Source of the DNA: Caenorhabditis remanei | Taxonomy: Eukaryota > Nematoda > Chromadorea > Rhabditida > Rhabditidae | Reading direction: 5' to 3' | DNA length: 64,000 bases | NCBI RefSeq assembly: GCF_010183535.1 | Contig: NC_071331.1 | Span: 19,902,001 to 19,966,000, forward strand | Part shown: in pieces, positions 42,637 through 55,710 of the stretch | Numbering within the stretch: position 1 is the stretch's first letter | Layout of the letters: each line of letters opens with the position of its first letter | Program-made: the position numbers and the translations under genes | The notes under the pieces: generated by a model | What the model was told of the DNA's origin: nothing | The model's database searches: none | What the model saw: only the letters and a program-made list of their open reading frames with translations

Positions 42637-45323
42637 TCTTTACTAATAATATTCAACAGATTCCGTCTGTCCGTTTATGTGTTGCAAGCCATAACTCCCT
42701 CTGTAGTGGACCGATTTCTATGAAACCTAGACAGATTGATTGGAAATTTCCCTTAGATGATGCCCGAACTTTTCTTTTTTCGAAAAAGTTGATTTTGACG
42801 TCTTCTGGAGACGATGACCATTTCAACAGTAAAAAGCGTTGAGAAAGGTGTGTCCCGACAGGGTGGTAGAAAGCTCAAACTTACTGACTCGGTGTTTCTT
42901 ATCTGCATTCTCGAAATGGCCACGGCCGCGCGTATTTGGTGTAGCGGTCTACACAGGTGGTTCGCGATGGATGCTATATGGGGCATATTCAAAATGGAAG
43001 CATATAACCTCCCATGTGCTCGCATAAAACGATGTGCTTTGCGCGCGGAAGTGATATGCTTCGAGGCGTGATGCTTGTGGCACGGATCCTGCGTGCTTCC
43101 ATGTAGCTCGCATATAGGATCCATGTTTTCACCGTAAACCTGAAACTTGCAACGACACTCCGCCATTACACCATGGCGTGTTGTTTATCGTAATTGAAAC
43201 TGCATTTTTTTCAAAGACATTTTCATAATTTTCTCCGTTTTTGAAGATTTTCATGCACTTTTTGTCAAATTTTGCTGAAAACAAATTACGACTAAATAAA
43301 AATTAATTTTTAATTAATGTCCGAAAAGTATAATTTTAATTTTCAAGCTGAATCTCGATTTTTTAGGAAAACCTCAATGAAATGAAACGATAAAATTATC
43401 TTATTCCATGAAAGTAAGAGCGTCTTTATTTTTCTTACTTCGGATTGGCTATAATAAGTATTTTTAGATGGAAAAAGGTAAGACGGTAAGTTTTTTTTCA
43501 AGACGAAGTAAGAAAAGCAAGAAGCTCATCACTGTGTAAGACGGTTTTCGGAAAACATTCATTTCGTTGATTAGCTGATTTAAACTTTTTTGATTCATTG
43601 ATTGATTTCTGTTTTTTTTGGTAAGAAATGGAATGAAAGAAAAAGGAACGAAAAAAGTTATAGCTTTCTCGAAAACTATTCGTATTTTTGTTTCTGAAAG
43701 TATAGTCGTAATTTGTTTTCAATGAAAACTGAAAACGGAGAAAATGAATATGTCATAAAGAATAGAGCTGAACAGACTCGGAATGGAATAGCAAAGTAGC
43801 AACACATTATAATGGGTGGAATTAGTGGGCGAAGGCATCGTACGAGCTATCGGTAGACATGATAAACAGCAAGAATAACACGAATCGCGCGTGGGTCATA
43901 TATGCTTCCCGCTGCCACCACATGCTTCCATATACCAGGCATATAACTAGCACATAAGTTTCCTATGACTCCCATATTCGACACCGCGCGAACGCACAAT
44001 GCTTCCATCGCGAACCACCTGTGTAAGCAGGTGACTCTCACGCACGGGGTGGTGAGTTCGTTCCCGCCAGGTCGGAAATGTTTTTTGGTTTTTTGTTTTG
44101 ATAGAAAAATAGACAGCCAGTATATGAAAGTTGTAAATAACGCCGTTACGGTCGAGATTTCGTAGATCAAAAGGGTTACGTGGGTATAATCGAGGAAAAA
44201 ACTACGGTTTGGAAACTGCGCCGCAAATTTGCGTTCGTATGTGCACCCTTTCCCCAATTTTCGTTCCCCGATTAAAAGGCTCTCTCCGATTTTCGTAGAG
44301 TTCCCAACTTTCAAAATGTTTAAAAATTACAATCCTGCAAACGCCGAGTCAAAAACTGATTTATCCTTAAGACTTTCGTCCGCATCTTCTTGGGGAAAGG
44401 GAGGCGGCATCGCCGCCGATCAGTCAAAAACTCAAAAAGATTACATTTTCTGTCAAAATTTTTTGTTAAAAGGAAAATATGTTTTGAAGTTTTTGAACAA
44501 AGTTATAACGTTTTTTTGCGTATATCACTATTTATACCGCACCCTGTACATAAAGTGCATTTCTTTGAAGATCTTTAAGAATTTTGTCAACAAATAGTTT
44601 TGAAGTATTCTAGAGAAAAGAGGCGGCATCGTCGCCGAAGAGGTATAAAATCAGAAAGCAGAACTTTTCGGATCAAACCAGACTAAGAAGAAGATAAGAA
44701 GATTTCTGTGTATGTATATGGAAAACATCTTGAAAGGCTTTGGAGAGGGAGGCGACATCGCCGCCAATCAGTAAAAAACTCAAAAAAATGCTTTAAGCGC
44801 ATTTTTTATACTGACATTCCATATTCCACAGGAAAAAGTCATTGAGAAAATTTGTTAAAATATTATCAGAAATACTGAAGTGTTTTAATTGTTCTCTACC
44901 GGAAAGGGCTTTTTAGCTAACGAAAACTAGCTTACAAGTGAATAAGTTATACGATCCAAAAGTAGAGGAGAATTCTGAGACCTCGATAGTAGTAATTCGG
45001 CATGATCACTCGCCTTTTGAGAAGGGAAGAAAGGAGTTATCAAGTTCACGTTCTTCTGTGAGATTGTTTTGAAATGAGGAAAACATAAGAAGAAAGTTCA
45101 AATTGGTAAATTCAAAAACAGCTCATTCTAAATTCCATGTTCTATCAGGATAGAAAAATTCATTGAGAAAGTTTGTAGAATTTGAGTCTGAAAAGGAGAG
45201 ATTTTACAATTGTGCTTATCGGAATGAACTGCTCGGCTAAGAAGCGCCGCAGGCGCTGTAAAACTGAGAAGGGTGGTGTAGGGAAGGAGGTTTAGTCGCC
45301 GCTAGGCGACGTAAACCGACTGG
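42637..45323 (+). mobile_element. Non-autonomous Helitron, about 2.7 kb
   Basis: The 5' end TCTTTACTAATAATATT follows an A. The 3' end has a GTCGCCGCTAGGCGAC hairpin, then 9-10 nt and CTGG, followed by a T: the TC...CTRR structure with A/T target of Helitrons. The paralogous host copy near 18,030-18,040 lacks the insert and reads straight through, which supports both borders. The interior has several GGCGGCATCGCCGCC-type palindromes (44,400, 44,630, 44,750) and an inner inverted repeat. No Rep/helicase is encoded. Confidence 0.75.
42890..44060. repeat. Inverted repeat inside the Helitron
   Basis: ACACAGGTGGTTCGCGATGGATGC at about 42,952 pairs with GCTTCCATCGCGAACCACCTGTGT at about 44,000. 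Inner arms near 43,230-43,295 (TTTTCTCCGTTTTT...ACAAATTACGACTA) pair with 43,700-43,745. A nested inverted element within the Helitron is the simplest reading. Confidence 0.5.
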
Positions 45324-45447
45324 TACATTCATATTCCCCACCAGACAGAACATTTGCGAATGAAAATGGTTTATTTGTTACGAGAGAGTTGGATAAAACA
45401 GTTCAGAAGTGTAATAATCTTCCATTGATCTCCTCTTCCATCCGATT

Positions 45448-48400
45448 TAGCACATCTGTAAAAGAACAATGATGTCAAAGTTGCAAAACAAAAGATAAAT
45501 GTTCAAATATTGACACAAACCTGCGAGCAGACTGCTCCACTGGCGGCCAATTCGGCGGTACGGGCGAAGAATTTACGGGAGAGACGGATGGCCGATGATT
45601 CACACTGCAAAGTAATAATAGGAGTTGGGGTGGGGGGAAGCAATTTACGGTTTCATGAAAATTTCTAGAAGAATGTTTAGGAAGAAAGAAACGATACGAC
45701 TTTTTTGTATGGATAAGGTAGAGTCTATTTTAGTTTTTATTACTTCTCATACTAAAATTCTAAAATGTTCCATAAACTTTACTGTTTCAAAAAACAGTAA
45801 AACAACCGGTATTTTTGTTTTAAGTGTTGAAATCAATTTATAGTTTCCAACATGGTATTACAGTTTCAGAAAAAACTGAAATGTAATAAATTTCACTAAA
45901 AATATTTACTAATAAATTTTGAGTTTGCAAGGAGTGTTTCCGTTGTTTATGATATTGTAGTTGAGAACAAAATTATCGATTAGAGACTTAAAAAAATAAA
46001 GCTGATCAATTATTGTTTCCACAAAGTAACTAACATTCAACCTTTTAAAAGTTCAGTTACAAAAAAGTTGAAAACAGTGAGAAATTATTTGTAGACATTG
46101 GGAAGACTAGAATCGGTGATAAAATTTCCTGTTTCAGAAATCATAAAAAAGTCCTGAACTCAGAATGTCACCGTTTCAGTGTTGCATTTGTTATTTTCAA
46201 AACATAAGCTCAATGGGCTTTTTTCTCAGTTTCTCAGAGATACTACTCCAGTTGGATGACTAAATATTGCTTTTTGAGTCAAGAATCAAACTTAAGGCAA
46301 AACTTCTTTCACTTACCATAGTTCCAAGAGCTGTTGGAAGTTTCTGGCAGACATTGGAATAGATTCCCTCAACAGCGTGAGCGTGAAGAGCCTCGTGGTT
46401 CTGAGCAATGAATTGCTCGACAGCTTGACAGTGCTCACATCCGATCATGGCCTTCTCTGGCTTGGCAAGAGCCAACAGTGCTGAAAAATCACATCAACTA
46501 ATATAAGCAACGTTACCCATAAAATCTTTCTTACCACTCTCCTTCTTCTCACAAGTATGCATTGCAGTACAGATTCCCTTTCCGTCAAATTGATTGTAGG
46601 TCAAGAAGAGGACGGTAGACATGTACATGTGGACGAAATCATTGCATCCGGCAGTCCATGCTCCAACTACTTTAGCACACACAGCTGCTTGAATATCATC
46701 GGCGGTTCCTTGCTGAAAGTTAGACAATGTTTCAGAAATATCTGGTATGATTTTTCAATTTTTTATTGTCGTTCAAAATGTGGTTCAATGACAGTATACA
46801 AAACTTTTCAAAAAGTTTTTGAAACAGAAAGTTTAGTACAAAATATCAACTGATCAACTATTAATAATAATAGCAAATAGGTTAGTTCAGTTTCTCTTGA
46901 AACTGTAATTTTTTCTGTTTCAAATGTTGTTCTTAATTTTCCTGATAGATGTCATTTTCATTAGAACCAGTCACGTCTTTTCTTAAAAAAGTTTCTCATA
47001 TTATGGATGCGATATTGTGAACTTCATAATAACATTGAAAAACATGTTTGTTTAGAATTTTTCATTTTGGTACAACTAAGGGATGTTCTAGACCTAAGTT
47101 GGAGTTCTCTGACTCAACCTATATTGAGAGATAGCTGAAGCCGTGGAGATTACAAATATGTATCCAACATTTGCTTAATACATAAGTGGGTTGAGTTATG
47201 TGGACTTGCTAATTCAGTTTTTCTGAAACTGTAAACGATTTGTAAAATTTTTTAAAAACAATTTCACTGTTTCAAGTACGCAAGATATCGTTAATCAATT
47301 AGTTAATTTTGTTATGTACTGTGTGTCGTTAAAATAAGTTAATGTATCGATAAGCTAAATCTAATATCATCACACAAATCCATTCGTTATCAGTATCTAA
47401 ATAAAATCTTGAATAGTTTTCCACAAATTCTTTCATCTGGATATTATACAAAAGTCTCTGTTTCAAAGCTTTTTGGTTATATTGAATTTTTTTTCAATAG
47501 TATTCTACTCTCTGCCCCTTTTGATAACTCACTCTCTTATTAATGAATTCCTCGAGAAGAGTATCCATGGAAAGTGTGCATTCGAAGCAAGACATCAACT
47601 CTTCTCCATTCGAAGACTTAATAGTTCCCATTGATTTCCACAACTCATTCAGTGGTTGTTTTGGTGTCTCACGAGTCAATGGCTTAGCAGTCGCCGAGCA
47701 CAATCCCATGTTTGAGCACATCAACTCCTTCTCTTGGAAGATATCTCTCATTTCGGTCATCAAGTCTGGAATGACCGAGGAGACGAAAATGTTGCATGCT
47801 TTGTGAGCCTTTCCGGCACTGCGGCACACGAGACGTTGGATTGTGGATTTGACCTGAAAGCTACTGTTTCAGAAGAATATTCTATTATTTTGGTTTTATA
47901 AAGGTGATTGATATTACGCTGAAAGATATGTTTTTAAAAATTCATAAGATTCAAGTTTTTTTAAAATTTTTTACAACAATTTCTGTAGTATTGTAACTTT
48001 AAAAAAAAACTTACTAAAACAAGTAATTCTAAAAACTTTTTATCAAGAATATTATATATCAAATTCCGCTCATTTTCAGCTTTCAGAAAAGTGCCCACAC
48101 GACGAGGTTCCGATCAATGTGGGTCCCACCACGAAAACTACAGTAATCCGAAATTTTTAGGTTACTGTATTATAGTTTTCGCGTCGAGACCCAAAGTGAT
48201 CCAATGCTAGTCATGACTATACTTTTATGAAAGCTGAAAATGAGCGGAATTTGAATTCGGAGTCAAAATTGTGAAAACGTGAAAATCGGGTTTGAATCCT
48301 TTGAATTTGTAGTTTTCGCTTCGATTTTTTCCTGATGATGTAATCAAATGTGTCTTTGATTTGACAGTATTTTTATTATAGTTCAAAATGTTCATAAGAT

Positions 48401-49189
48401 TTTTACAAGGTCGCAAATTTAATAATGAATTATACCTGTCAAATTATATTATTAACTTTTGTAACAGGAAAATTTCGCTGTTAAATTTTTGCCATATTAC
48501 CGATTGCTTATAAATTTCCCCTCAAACTATTACTGATATCTCTGAAACGGTAACTTACAGCATAAGAAGTGAAGTCATCGGCGAAAAGTTGTCCGAGTTG
48601 GCTGGAAGACGCCTGGCACTCGTCACAAACTTGTTGTCTCTAAAATCAATCAGATGACAATTCTGCGATAATTCAATCAACTCGCCCACCATAATGTTAT
48701 CATTTGCAACGATGCTCTCCGACTTCTTCAAATAGAGCATAGCGAGACGAGCGAGTGGTGAGAATTGAGTCTCTCCGCACATTTGGAGTTTCGAGCACAC
48801 GGCTGAGGTATCAACCTGGAATTGCCAATTAGAATCATTGAGAATCAAAGATGAGTGGTTTTTACCAAGTATGGAGCAAGTTTGAAGGCGATGTAGTCAA
48901 GTTTGTCGAGGGTCTTCGAGCAGTCCGATTGGTGGGATGTTCCGGCGCAGAGCATGGAGAGCGAGATCTTGAGTTGAGCCATTTTCATCTGGTCCTTGGA
49001 GGCATCGATGAAGTTTTGCACCATCTGAAAGAAAAATTTTGCAGTTTCATGGAACTTAAATGTTATTTTGCATCAATTATTACAGTAATTTCTTACCGAT
49101 TTGCAAGAGTTACAAGCAGATGGTGCATCCTTAGCCTGGCTTCCGATAGCCAATGCGGCGAGAACAGCGAAAATCAGAACTGGTTTCAT
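45448..49189 (-). CDS. Prosaposin-like protein with four saposin B domains
   Basis: Nine exons (49189-49097, 49024-48866, 48815-48690, 48639-48559, 47853-47533, 46712-46535, 46480-46317, 45604-45521, 45456-45448) join in phase to 404 aa ending ..CSQMC. Residues 1-19 are a signal peptide. Four modules follow the saposin cysteine order (CxxC ... CxxxxxxxxxC ... CxxxxxC): starting CNSCK, CDECQ, CFECT and CEHCQ. Such precursors are cleaved in lysosomes to lipid-binding activators; C. elegans spp-10 is the closest type I know, but orthology is not shown here. A TTTCAG acceptor lies 1 nt upstream of the ATG, so the message is probably SL trans-spliced. Its 3' part was duplicated to 18.1-19.4 kb. 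Confidence 0.85.
48059..48254. repeat. Short inverted-repeat MITE in intron 4 of the saposin gene
   Basis: TCAAATTCCGCTCATTTTCA at 48,059 is complemented at the other end (TGAAAATGAGCGGAATTTGA), arms about 27 bp, centre with two GTTACTGTA-type motifs in inverted orientation. Length 196 bp. Confidence 0.65.
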
Positions 49190-50778
49190 TGCTGAAACGA
49201 AAAATTTAATTTGAAACTGAAGAGTCTTTGCAAAAGGAAGAAATAATGGAAACACGTGTCGTCGCCTCTTTTTATCATAAATTTCTTATCGCGTCGACTC
49301 CATTCTACTCCTCCTCTCAATCACACCTAATTTATGGTTTCGCGAGGTTTCCGTGACCTCAATACACTAGAATACTTAATGGTTTTTGCTCGATAATTCA
49401 GTGACGGTCACGGAATTATCTTTCCACGAAAGTTGTTTGTCATCATAAATTTTAAATAGGAAAATAATAGTTTTTAGTTATCAGTGAGGGAATGAGATAG
49501 CAGTTGAGCGAAAAATAGAAAATATTTGAGTTTCTACCTGAAACAGTAAAATAACTAACCTGGTTGAACCTGCTTTGCTTGAGCAAAAATAATTAAAATT
49601 AGAGCTCCAAATAATCTCTAACGCTTTTGTTTGTTTTGACGAGTTGCAAAACGTCGTAGAACCAATTTTTGTGTCGTTTAAAAACCGGGACATTTTGCAA
49701 CCCGAAATATTTCGAAATTCTTGGGAATAACTGAATGGGTGAGCGGAAAATCATTGAGATCGAAGAGTTTTGAAAAAAGTTGAAATGGCTTTGAGACAGA
49801 ATTTTTGAAAACCACATTCAATAACCTGAAAAAAAACCAAGAACAAGATAAAACATGACTTTACTATCAAGAACTGCGATCCGTATGAACCTCCAATGTC
49901 GGAATTCAAATTTTTTTACTGTTTCAGTGAAAATTTGAAATACGAATTTATTAAAGACTGTGATCACAATATTGAACTACAAGGTGTCCTATTTACTGTT
50001 CCAATGAAAACATGAGCGTAAGATTTATCAATCTTAAAATTCACAACATTGGAATACAGCAATAAAATTAGCAAAAACTGAATAGAAATCACCGTAAAAC
50101 CACTAATTGAGGTGTCCCTTTAAAAGAATTGCCTAAACGCTAAGGATAGTGGACAACTCTTCACATAATGTGTCCCTCTATTACAGTTGCACCTAGCTGG
50201 TTTATATATTTTTTCGAGTATCTACTAAAAACTGGCTTAAACTGATAACTTACGCTAAAAAACACTTTTTACGTTGATCTTCTATCAAAGTTCAAAATTT
50301 TTCTAGCTTTTGTCGTAAAATTGTCTTGAAATGTCGTATAATTGGATTTTCCTCAAATTGAGTTTCTACGGTTTAAAAAAAATATCGGCTCAATGAATGA
50401 AAATTATAAAAACTTCAAAATAATTAAATTTTTCTGAAACAGAAATTGTTTTTTTCTGGTTTCCGTGAATAATTGAGCTACAAATTTGTTGATAGCTAAA
50501 CTTGAACATTTAAAATTTACTGTTCCAGTAAAACAGGATGTTTCAATATTATGACGGTAGTAGTAGTAGTCTATGGAGAATAACTTTTTCCTAAATTTTT
50601 TCCATTCGAAAACGTATTCATTGTATTTTTGATATCGCTCTCCCACAAAAAATAATCTCCACTGTAACTTTAGTTGTCTGTTATCTGAAATATTCGAAAA
50701 TCCATAAAATCAGAAATATAATGATGTTCTTTATTTTTTAAGTTATCAGAAATGAAGATGTAAATCCATGTTTTCAGT
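49190..50778. other. Noncoding DNA with a relic of saposin-type terminal exons
   Basis: At 49,497-49,600 the minus strand shows a SRFNQ-type exon end with GTTAGT donor and a final-exon-like CTCAACTGC. Its acceptor is CG instead of AG and its stop TAA is mutated to TAT, so it is a decayed copy of the terminal exons found at 50.8 and 63.9 kb. The rest has no coding sign and many TGAAACAG motifs. Confidence 0.45.
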
Positions 50779-53700
50779 TTAGCAGTTGAGCTGAAAATAC
50801 AAAACAATAAAGATATTTCTTGAAACAGAAAAAGAAACTTACAGCCTCTACATATTCAAGAGTTGTTTCCACATATCTGGACACTAAAAACACTACAACT
50901 TTTTTTTGAAAGATATTTGTTACTTTATCAGTAAGTAGATAAATTACACAGTTAGTTAGATATCAATTTTCTTATAAACTTGACTATGGTTCACTTCAGT
51001 GAATACAAAAATAATAGAAAATATTTGATTGATAGTCCGCAATTCAAGATCAGAACAACTCTTATATCAGAACAATATCAGAATTTTCCTAGTTCCTAAA
51101 AGGCTAACAATTCTTTTGAAACAGAAAGTTTCAATGAAAACTTTAAATGTTTACTGTTTCTCCTGAACAAGAAGTATTTGCAATTTGAAACTAAAACTGA
51201 TAATGCAGCTCACTTTTGGAATTGAAAGTACTAAAAGCATATATTCCAAAACCAGACTTTTTGGTATCATACGACTTGAATTTTTTTCATAAACAATTTC
51301 AGAACGTCGGATTTCAACTGAATATCGTAATGAATGCTCCAAAACCCCAAACCAATTTTCTATCTTTTAAACAGTAATAACTTGTTTAAAAATGTTCTGA
51401 TATTTTCAGCACACAACTTGATATGTTTTCTATTGAATCAAACGTATTCTAGCCGGGAACCTCACTCGACATCTTTTCAAATTTCCGATTTAGTTAAATA
51501 TCCATGTAAATGAAGAAGAATTAATTTTTCGAACTTTCAAGAACTCACACGGCTTTTAGAAACAGTGAAAAATTGAAAGAATGATTTCAAAAATTTTACT
51601 GTTTCAACACTTTTTAAAGATTGTTTCACTTTTATCACAATGATGGGCAAAAAGCCGCTGTATTGTGTTCAAAATAAAATGAGTATCTTTGAAACACCAA
51701 CAATTGTATTCTCTCCCAAGAACCCCTTGACTTACAGTTAGCTAGAAGAAGGAGATTGAATGAGAGAATATGCTTTCATCCACTGAAATAAAACTTGTTT
51801 CTTTTTATAGCCCACACATATCAGTCCGCAAGAATCAAATTTAAATTTGATTTCTTAGTGAAACAGTAAATTTAAAAAAAAAATTTCTGTACAAAACATT
51901 TTGATTTATCTCTAGGGATATTTAGATTTGGTTCAGAAAACGGACAAAATTATTAAAACTTGTTATTCCATTTCCAACAAAAAATATCAGCCAACTAGTC
52001 GGAACTCATTTCAACAACATTCTACTTTTTTTTGAAACTGGAAATGTTTGATCATTTTTATACAAAACCGTTTGGAATTTTCTAATGTTTTGCAGTGTCG
52101 TGGAATTAATAGGTCTTAATTCACGACCTTGAGTATCAAGCCTGGTCCATTGGCAGACTTACATAATATTTACTCTAAATAATGAATAATAAATGAACAC
52201 TAACAACTGCGTGAACCGTGACCAACCATACTGAATCCAACACTGTTCTTGACGTGCCCTCCTAAACTCAACCTGGTGACCTTACGATAAGGATCTGCTC
52301 TACATTCCGTGCATATAAGGAAGAGGAAGCCGTCAGAAGTCGTCGTCTCTCATTCATTCACTCTCCGATGTCCTACCGTGGAAACCGATGAACCATTGGC
52401 ACAATGGCTCCGAGGATCTTCTTATCTTCCTGCGGAAGCTTCAACTAAGCTCAAACCACCTCCATCGAGGGAACCTGTTCCAATACGGACAAACCTGCTC
52501 CAATACGGACAACCAGCCGCCATGACAAGCAGATCTACTGGAGAAGCCTCGACTGTTGAGGACAAAGTACCCTATTGGTTATACACGTTAATAAAGTTGT
52601 TAGTTTTCTCCTCTTCCTGTTACTCTCATATTATAAGTATGACACGGGCCCACCGTCCCTCAAAGGTGTCATTACACTTTTGTTGTTTTATTTCTATGTA
52701 TTCTATACAGAGGAAATGAAACATAAACTTCCTAGCTTTAGTATTTTTCTAAGTGTGAATGTGTTTCCCAGTACAGATGGCTGAAAATTCCTGTCAACAT
52801 GAAAAAAAAGATCATTTGAAATGTATTACAATCATATTTGTCTTTTTACACGCTATCAATTTTTCATGAAAAAGTGAAAAAGCAGAAATTATGTTTAGAA
52901 ATGTGCATTATGCATTGTTTTTGCAAATTTCTTTTTCAAAATCAAATTACCTTGAAACAGTAAATTCAAAAAATATAAATTACATTGAATGTCGGAATAA
53001 CACGGACATTGTTACTAGTGCAGAAATAATGAAATATTGAATTGTCCCAAGATTTTGTGAAGTTTAAAAATATTGTTGAAAATATCGATCATGGAAAACT
53101 ACCCTAACACGTAACTATTTCAATATAAAATTTTTATGGAACAGTAAATTTGATTTCTGATTCTAACTAGAAAATGATCGTGAGGTAAGCTGGAGTTATC
53201 AGACGTGACCTATATTATTGAGGGTATTTGTTCTCAGAACTCAAAAAAATAGAGCTCTAGTTTGAATGGAGCGCGTTTGCAATCTTGACTTTTTAGAAGA
53301 ATTAGAACAAATTTCCGAAAATATAAGATTTTAAATTCAGTCTAACTAGGGAAGGCCTTCGAGTCAGTGTGGAGTTATGGGTCGTGACCTATATAGTTGG
53401 AAAGCTTAGAAAACGCTGATTCCAAAAATATATTCAATTTTTGCCCTTGAGGCCTGGTATTCGAGAAAAACGAGTTCTCTCAGCTTTCCAATGATATAGG
53501 TCACGACCCTTATCTTCAGACCGAGTCGAGGACCTTCCCCAGTAAGTTTAATGTTAAACACTTGGTTATTTTGCTGTTTCAAAAAAGTATCTAGTATTTT
53601 TTTCAATAAGCTTTTGATGATGGTATGAGGTGCAGAATGTTAGATGAAGTACATTGCAAAACTACCTACAAGTAATTTCAATATAGGTCACGAACCAAAA

Positions 53701-54386
53701 CTCCAGACCGAGTCGAGGGCCTTCCCTAGTAAATTCAATTTTTTTACACTTTTTTAAAGGAGATTTTAAATTTCGATTATTACCCAGTTAAAAACTTTTA
53801 GTATTCAATTTTGGTAGTTTCCACAGCCTTTTTTTCATTTTAGTTCTGTGTATAATGCAAATTTTATGGAAAAGCTTGAAGTGACTAAATTATGCACACC
53901 AAAACTTTCTGTTTCAAATAGTTGATTAATATTTTCGAAATTTTGCAGAGAGCATTATTTTGTGTTTAATTGTTCGTATGAACTGCAAATAGAATCAACA
54001 AGTAAGTGGGAACAATTGGTATTAATTTTAAAAGTTTGCTTAAAATGTGAAAATTAATTTAAAATTTTTCAAAATAGAACTACCAGGAACTGAAAACACA
54101 AGTTTTGACTGTTTTACACGAACTGAACATTCATATTCCTAATTCCAAACTAAATTTTATTGAAACAGAAAATATTTCTCCCCCTCCCATCATATTTTTC
54201 CAACTAACCAGAATCCTTTGGACAGCACTTATTCGCCTCACAAACACCTTCGGCAGTGACTTGTTCAATGGTCATTTGAATGACAGTTGGCAAGTAGAGG
54301 TCCAAGAAATTGATGCACGATGCAGTCATGTTTCCAGGGACAATCTTGTAACACGCGAAGTCACGCACGTCGTTGGATAGCTTTTG
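50779..54386 (-). CDS. Saposin-like gene X, C-terminal exons
   Basis: Exon 54386-54209 encodes 59 residues with the second half of a saposin B domain (FACYK...ASCINFLDLY...VCEANKC). Its length (178 nt) and phases equal exon 6 of the 45.4-49.2 kb gene. It joins in phase to 50883-50843 (GTTTTTAG acceptor, GTAAGT donor) and 50790-50779, ending LNC-stop. AATAAA follows near 50,736. The more than 3-kb intron holds a relic segment and an inserted element. Upstream exons encoding the first half of the domain and a signal peptide are not identified with certainty (see 58,666-58,841). It may be a partial gene or pseudogene. Confidence 0.55.
52096..52770. mobile_element. Inserted segment of about 670 bp, possible solo LTR
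   Basis: Comparing with the paralogous sequence at 59,195-59,210 (GTTTCGCAGGTACACGTGGCTG), copy A carries about 670 extra bp starting TGTCGTGGAATTAATAGGTC, which folds on itself with TCTTAATTCACGAC. A TATA-like GCATATAAGG near 52,312 and the length suit an LTR, but the 3' end is not a clear CA and no firm target duplication was found. Confidence 0.45.
52771..54208. other. Intron-like noncoding DNA of gene X
   Basis: No exon recognised. A GACCGAGTCGAGG(A/G)CCTTCCC phrase, together with GTCACGACC- and TATATAGG-like motifs, recurs in both orientations between 53,340 and 53,730 (for example 53,345, 53,520 and 53,705), a small cluster of degenerate repeats. Confidence 0.45.
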
Positions 54387-54408
54387 CTGGAATAAATTTA
54401 TGAATAAG

Positions 54409-55710
54409 GTCTAGCAGAACAATTTTCTGTTAACCTTTATATCAATGTTTCAGTTTATTGGTAATGGAAGCTGTATTGAATGTATATTTTTTTTAGTTCA
54501 TTCGGGTACGAGAAGAAAAATTAGTGAAAAAAACATTTCAGAGTAAAACTAATAAAAACATTTTGAAACAGCGAAAAATTGAATTTCAAGAATTAGTTGT
54601 TTTTTGAAAACGTCAACATTTTACTCATTTTGAAACAGAAAATTTCAAGAAAAAATTGAAAACTTTGAAAACAGGAAGATTGAGATTTCTGTGGAAATTA
54701 ATTTGTTCGGCTTGAAATATCTGGTCTCATAACGTTCTAAAGCTATAAGTTTCAAAATTATTACTTCATTGTTCTATAAATTATATATTAGCAGTGGTGT
54801 GATACTTGTTAGCGCCTTTTTGTGGAAGGGATATTTATCTAAAATGACAGTATAAAAAAATGAGTTAGTTAGTTATTTTTTGAAGTTCTGAAACTGTAAA
54901 AAAAAGTATTCGAAAAAATTTGAAACAATAAAACAGTGCCGTTTCAACAATTTGTTTTGATCTCACAAAATGTTTTGACAGCGATATCTTCTCTGAGGGA
55001 TAAGTACTGTAGATCTTTTTTCGTTCATTTTCAAACTTCATGCTACAATTTTAAAATATTTGCTAGCGAGCATACAATCTTTTTTACTTTTAAAAATACT
55101 CGTTTTAGAATCACACCTTCAAAATGCGAATCACAATTTTTTAAATTTTGAAACAGTGAAAAATGTTTTTAGTAAAAAGTAACTGTTTCAGCAGTTCTTT
55201 CTGATCAAACAAAGTTTTCATACAGCGATTGGCTACTCACAAATGTGTTTTTTAAAACGTTCTTTTCAGATACATATAAAAACTTTAAAAATATCAAAAT
55301 TTCCAAAATCTTCTGTTTCAAAAAATTAGATTTTCCGACATCTTTTGAAAACGATATACTCGAATTGAATTGAATTGAATTGAAACGGAATCAATGGTCA
55401 ATAAAATCAACTTTTTCTGTTCGTTACTCTTTTCTATTTCTCTTTTCTCACCCTGTTTCCAATCATATCCTCTTGCATCGAGTCGACAACAAATTTACAC
55501 TCGAAACACGATATCGCGAGAATCTGCAAAAGTTCATATTTTCCGACTCTTCTTCGAGAAGCAACGACATGTGTTTAGCAGGTGTCCCCCTGTCTGTTCT
55601 TTTACCCAAAAACGAGAGGAGAGGGATGTCTATTTGAGACATCTACACTCATTTCATTACTCGCTTTTTGGCTCTTCTTTATAAAGCTGAAGAAATAAAA
55701 TCGATCGATA
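54409..55710. other. Noncoding DNA upstream of the bHLH gene
   Basis: No gene recognised. From about 55,430 it closely matches 60,340-60,606, the duplicated promoter region of the bHLH gene. Dense in TGAAACAG/CTGTTTCA motifs (near 54,567, 54,640, 55,150, 55,183 and 55,314). Confidence 0.5.

Noticed and set aside
42930..44060. tRNA-like A-box (TGGTGTAGCGGTC) and B-box-like (GAGTTCGTTCCC) stretches
   Set aside because: They lie about 1 kb apart in inverted-repeat arms of the Helitron, and no 70-90-bp cloverleaf could be formed around either.
43847..44597. ORFs of 122-155 aa within the Helitron
   Set aside because: They overlap each other on both strands, cross inverted-repeat arms and have no domain or splice signals.
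52309..52719. 136-aa ORF in the inserted segment
   Set aside because: It lies in an LTR-like insertion absent from the paralogous block and has no family resemblance.
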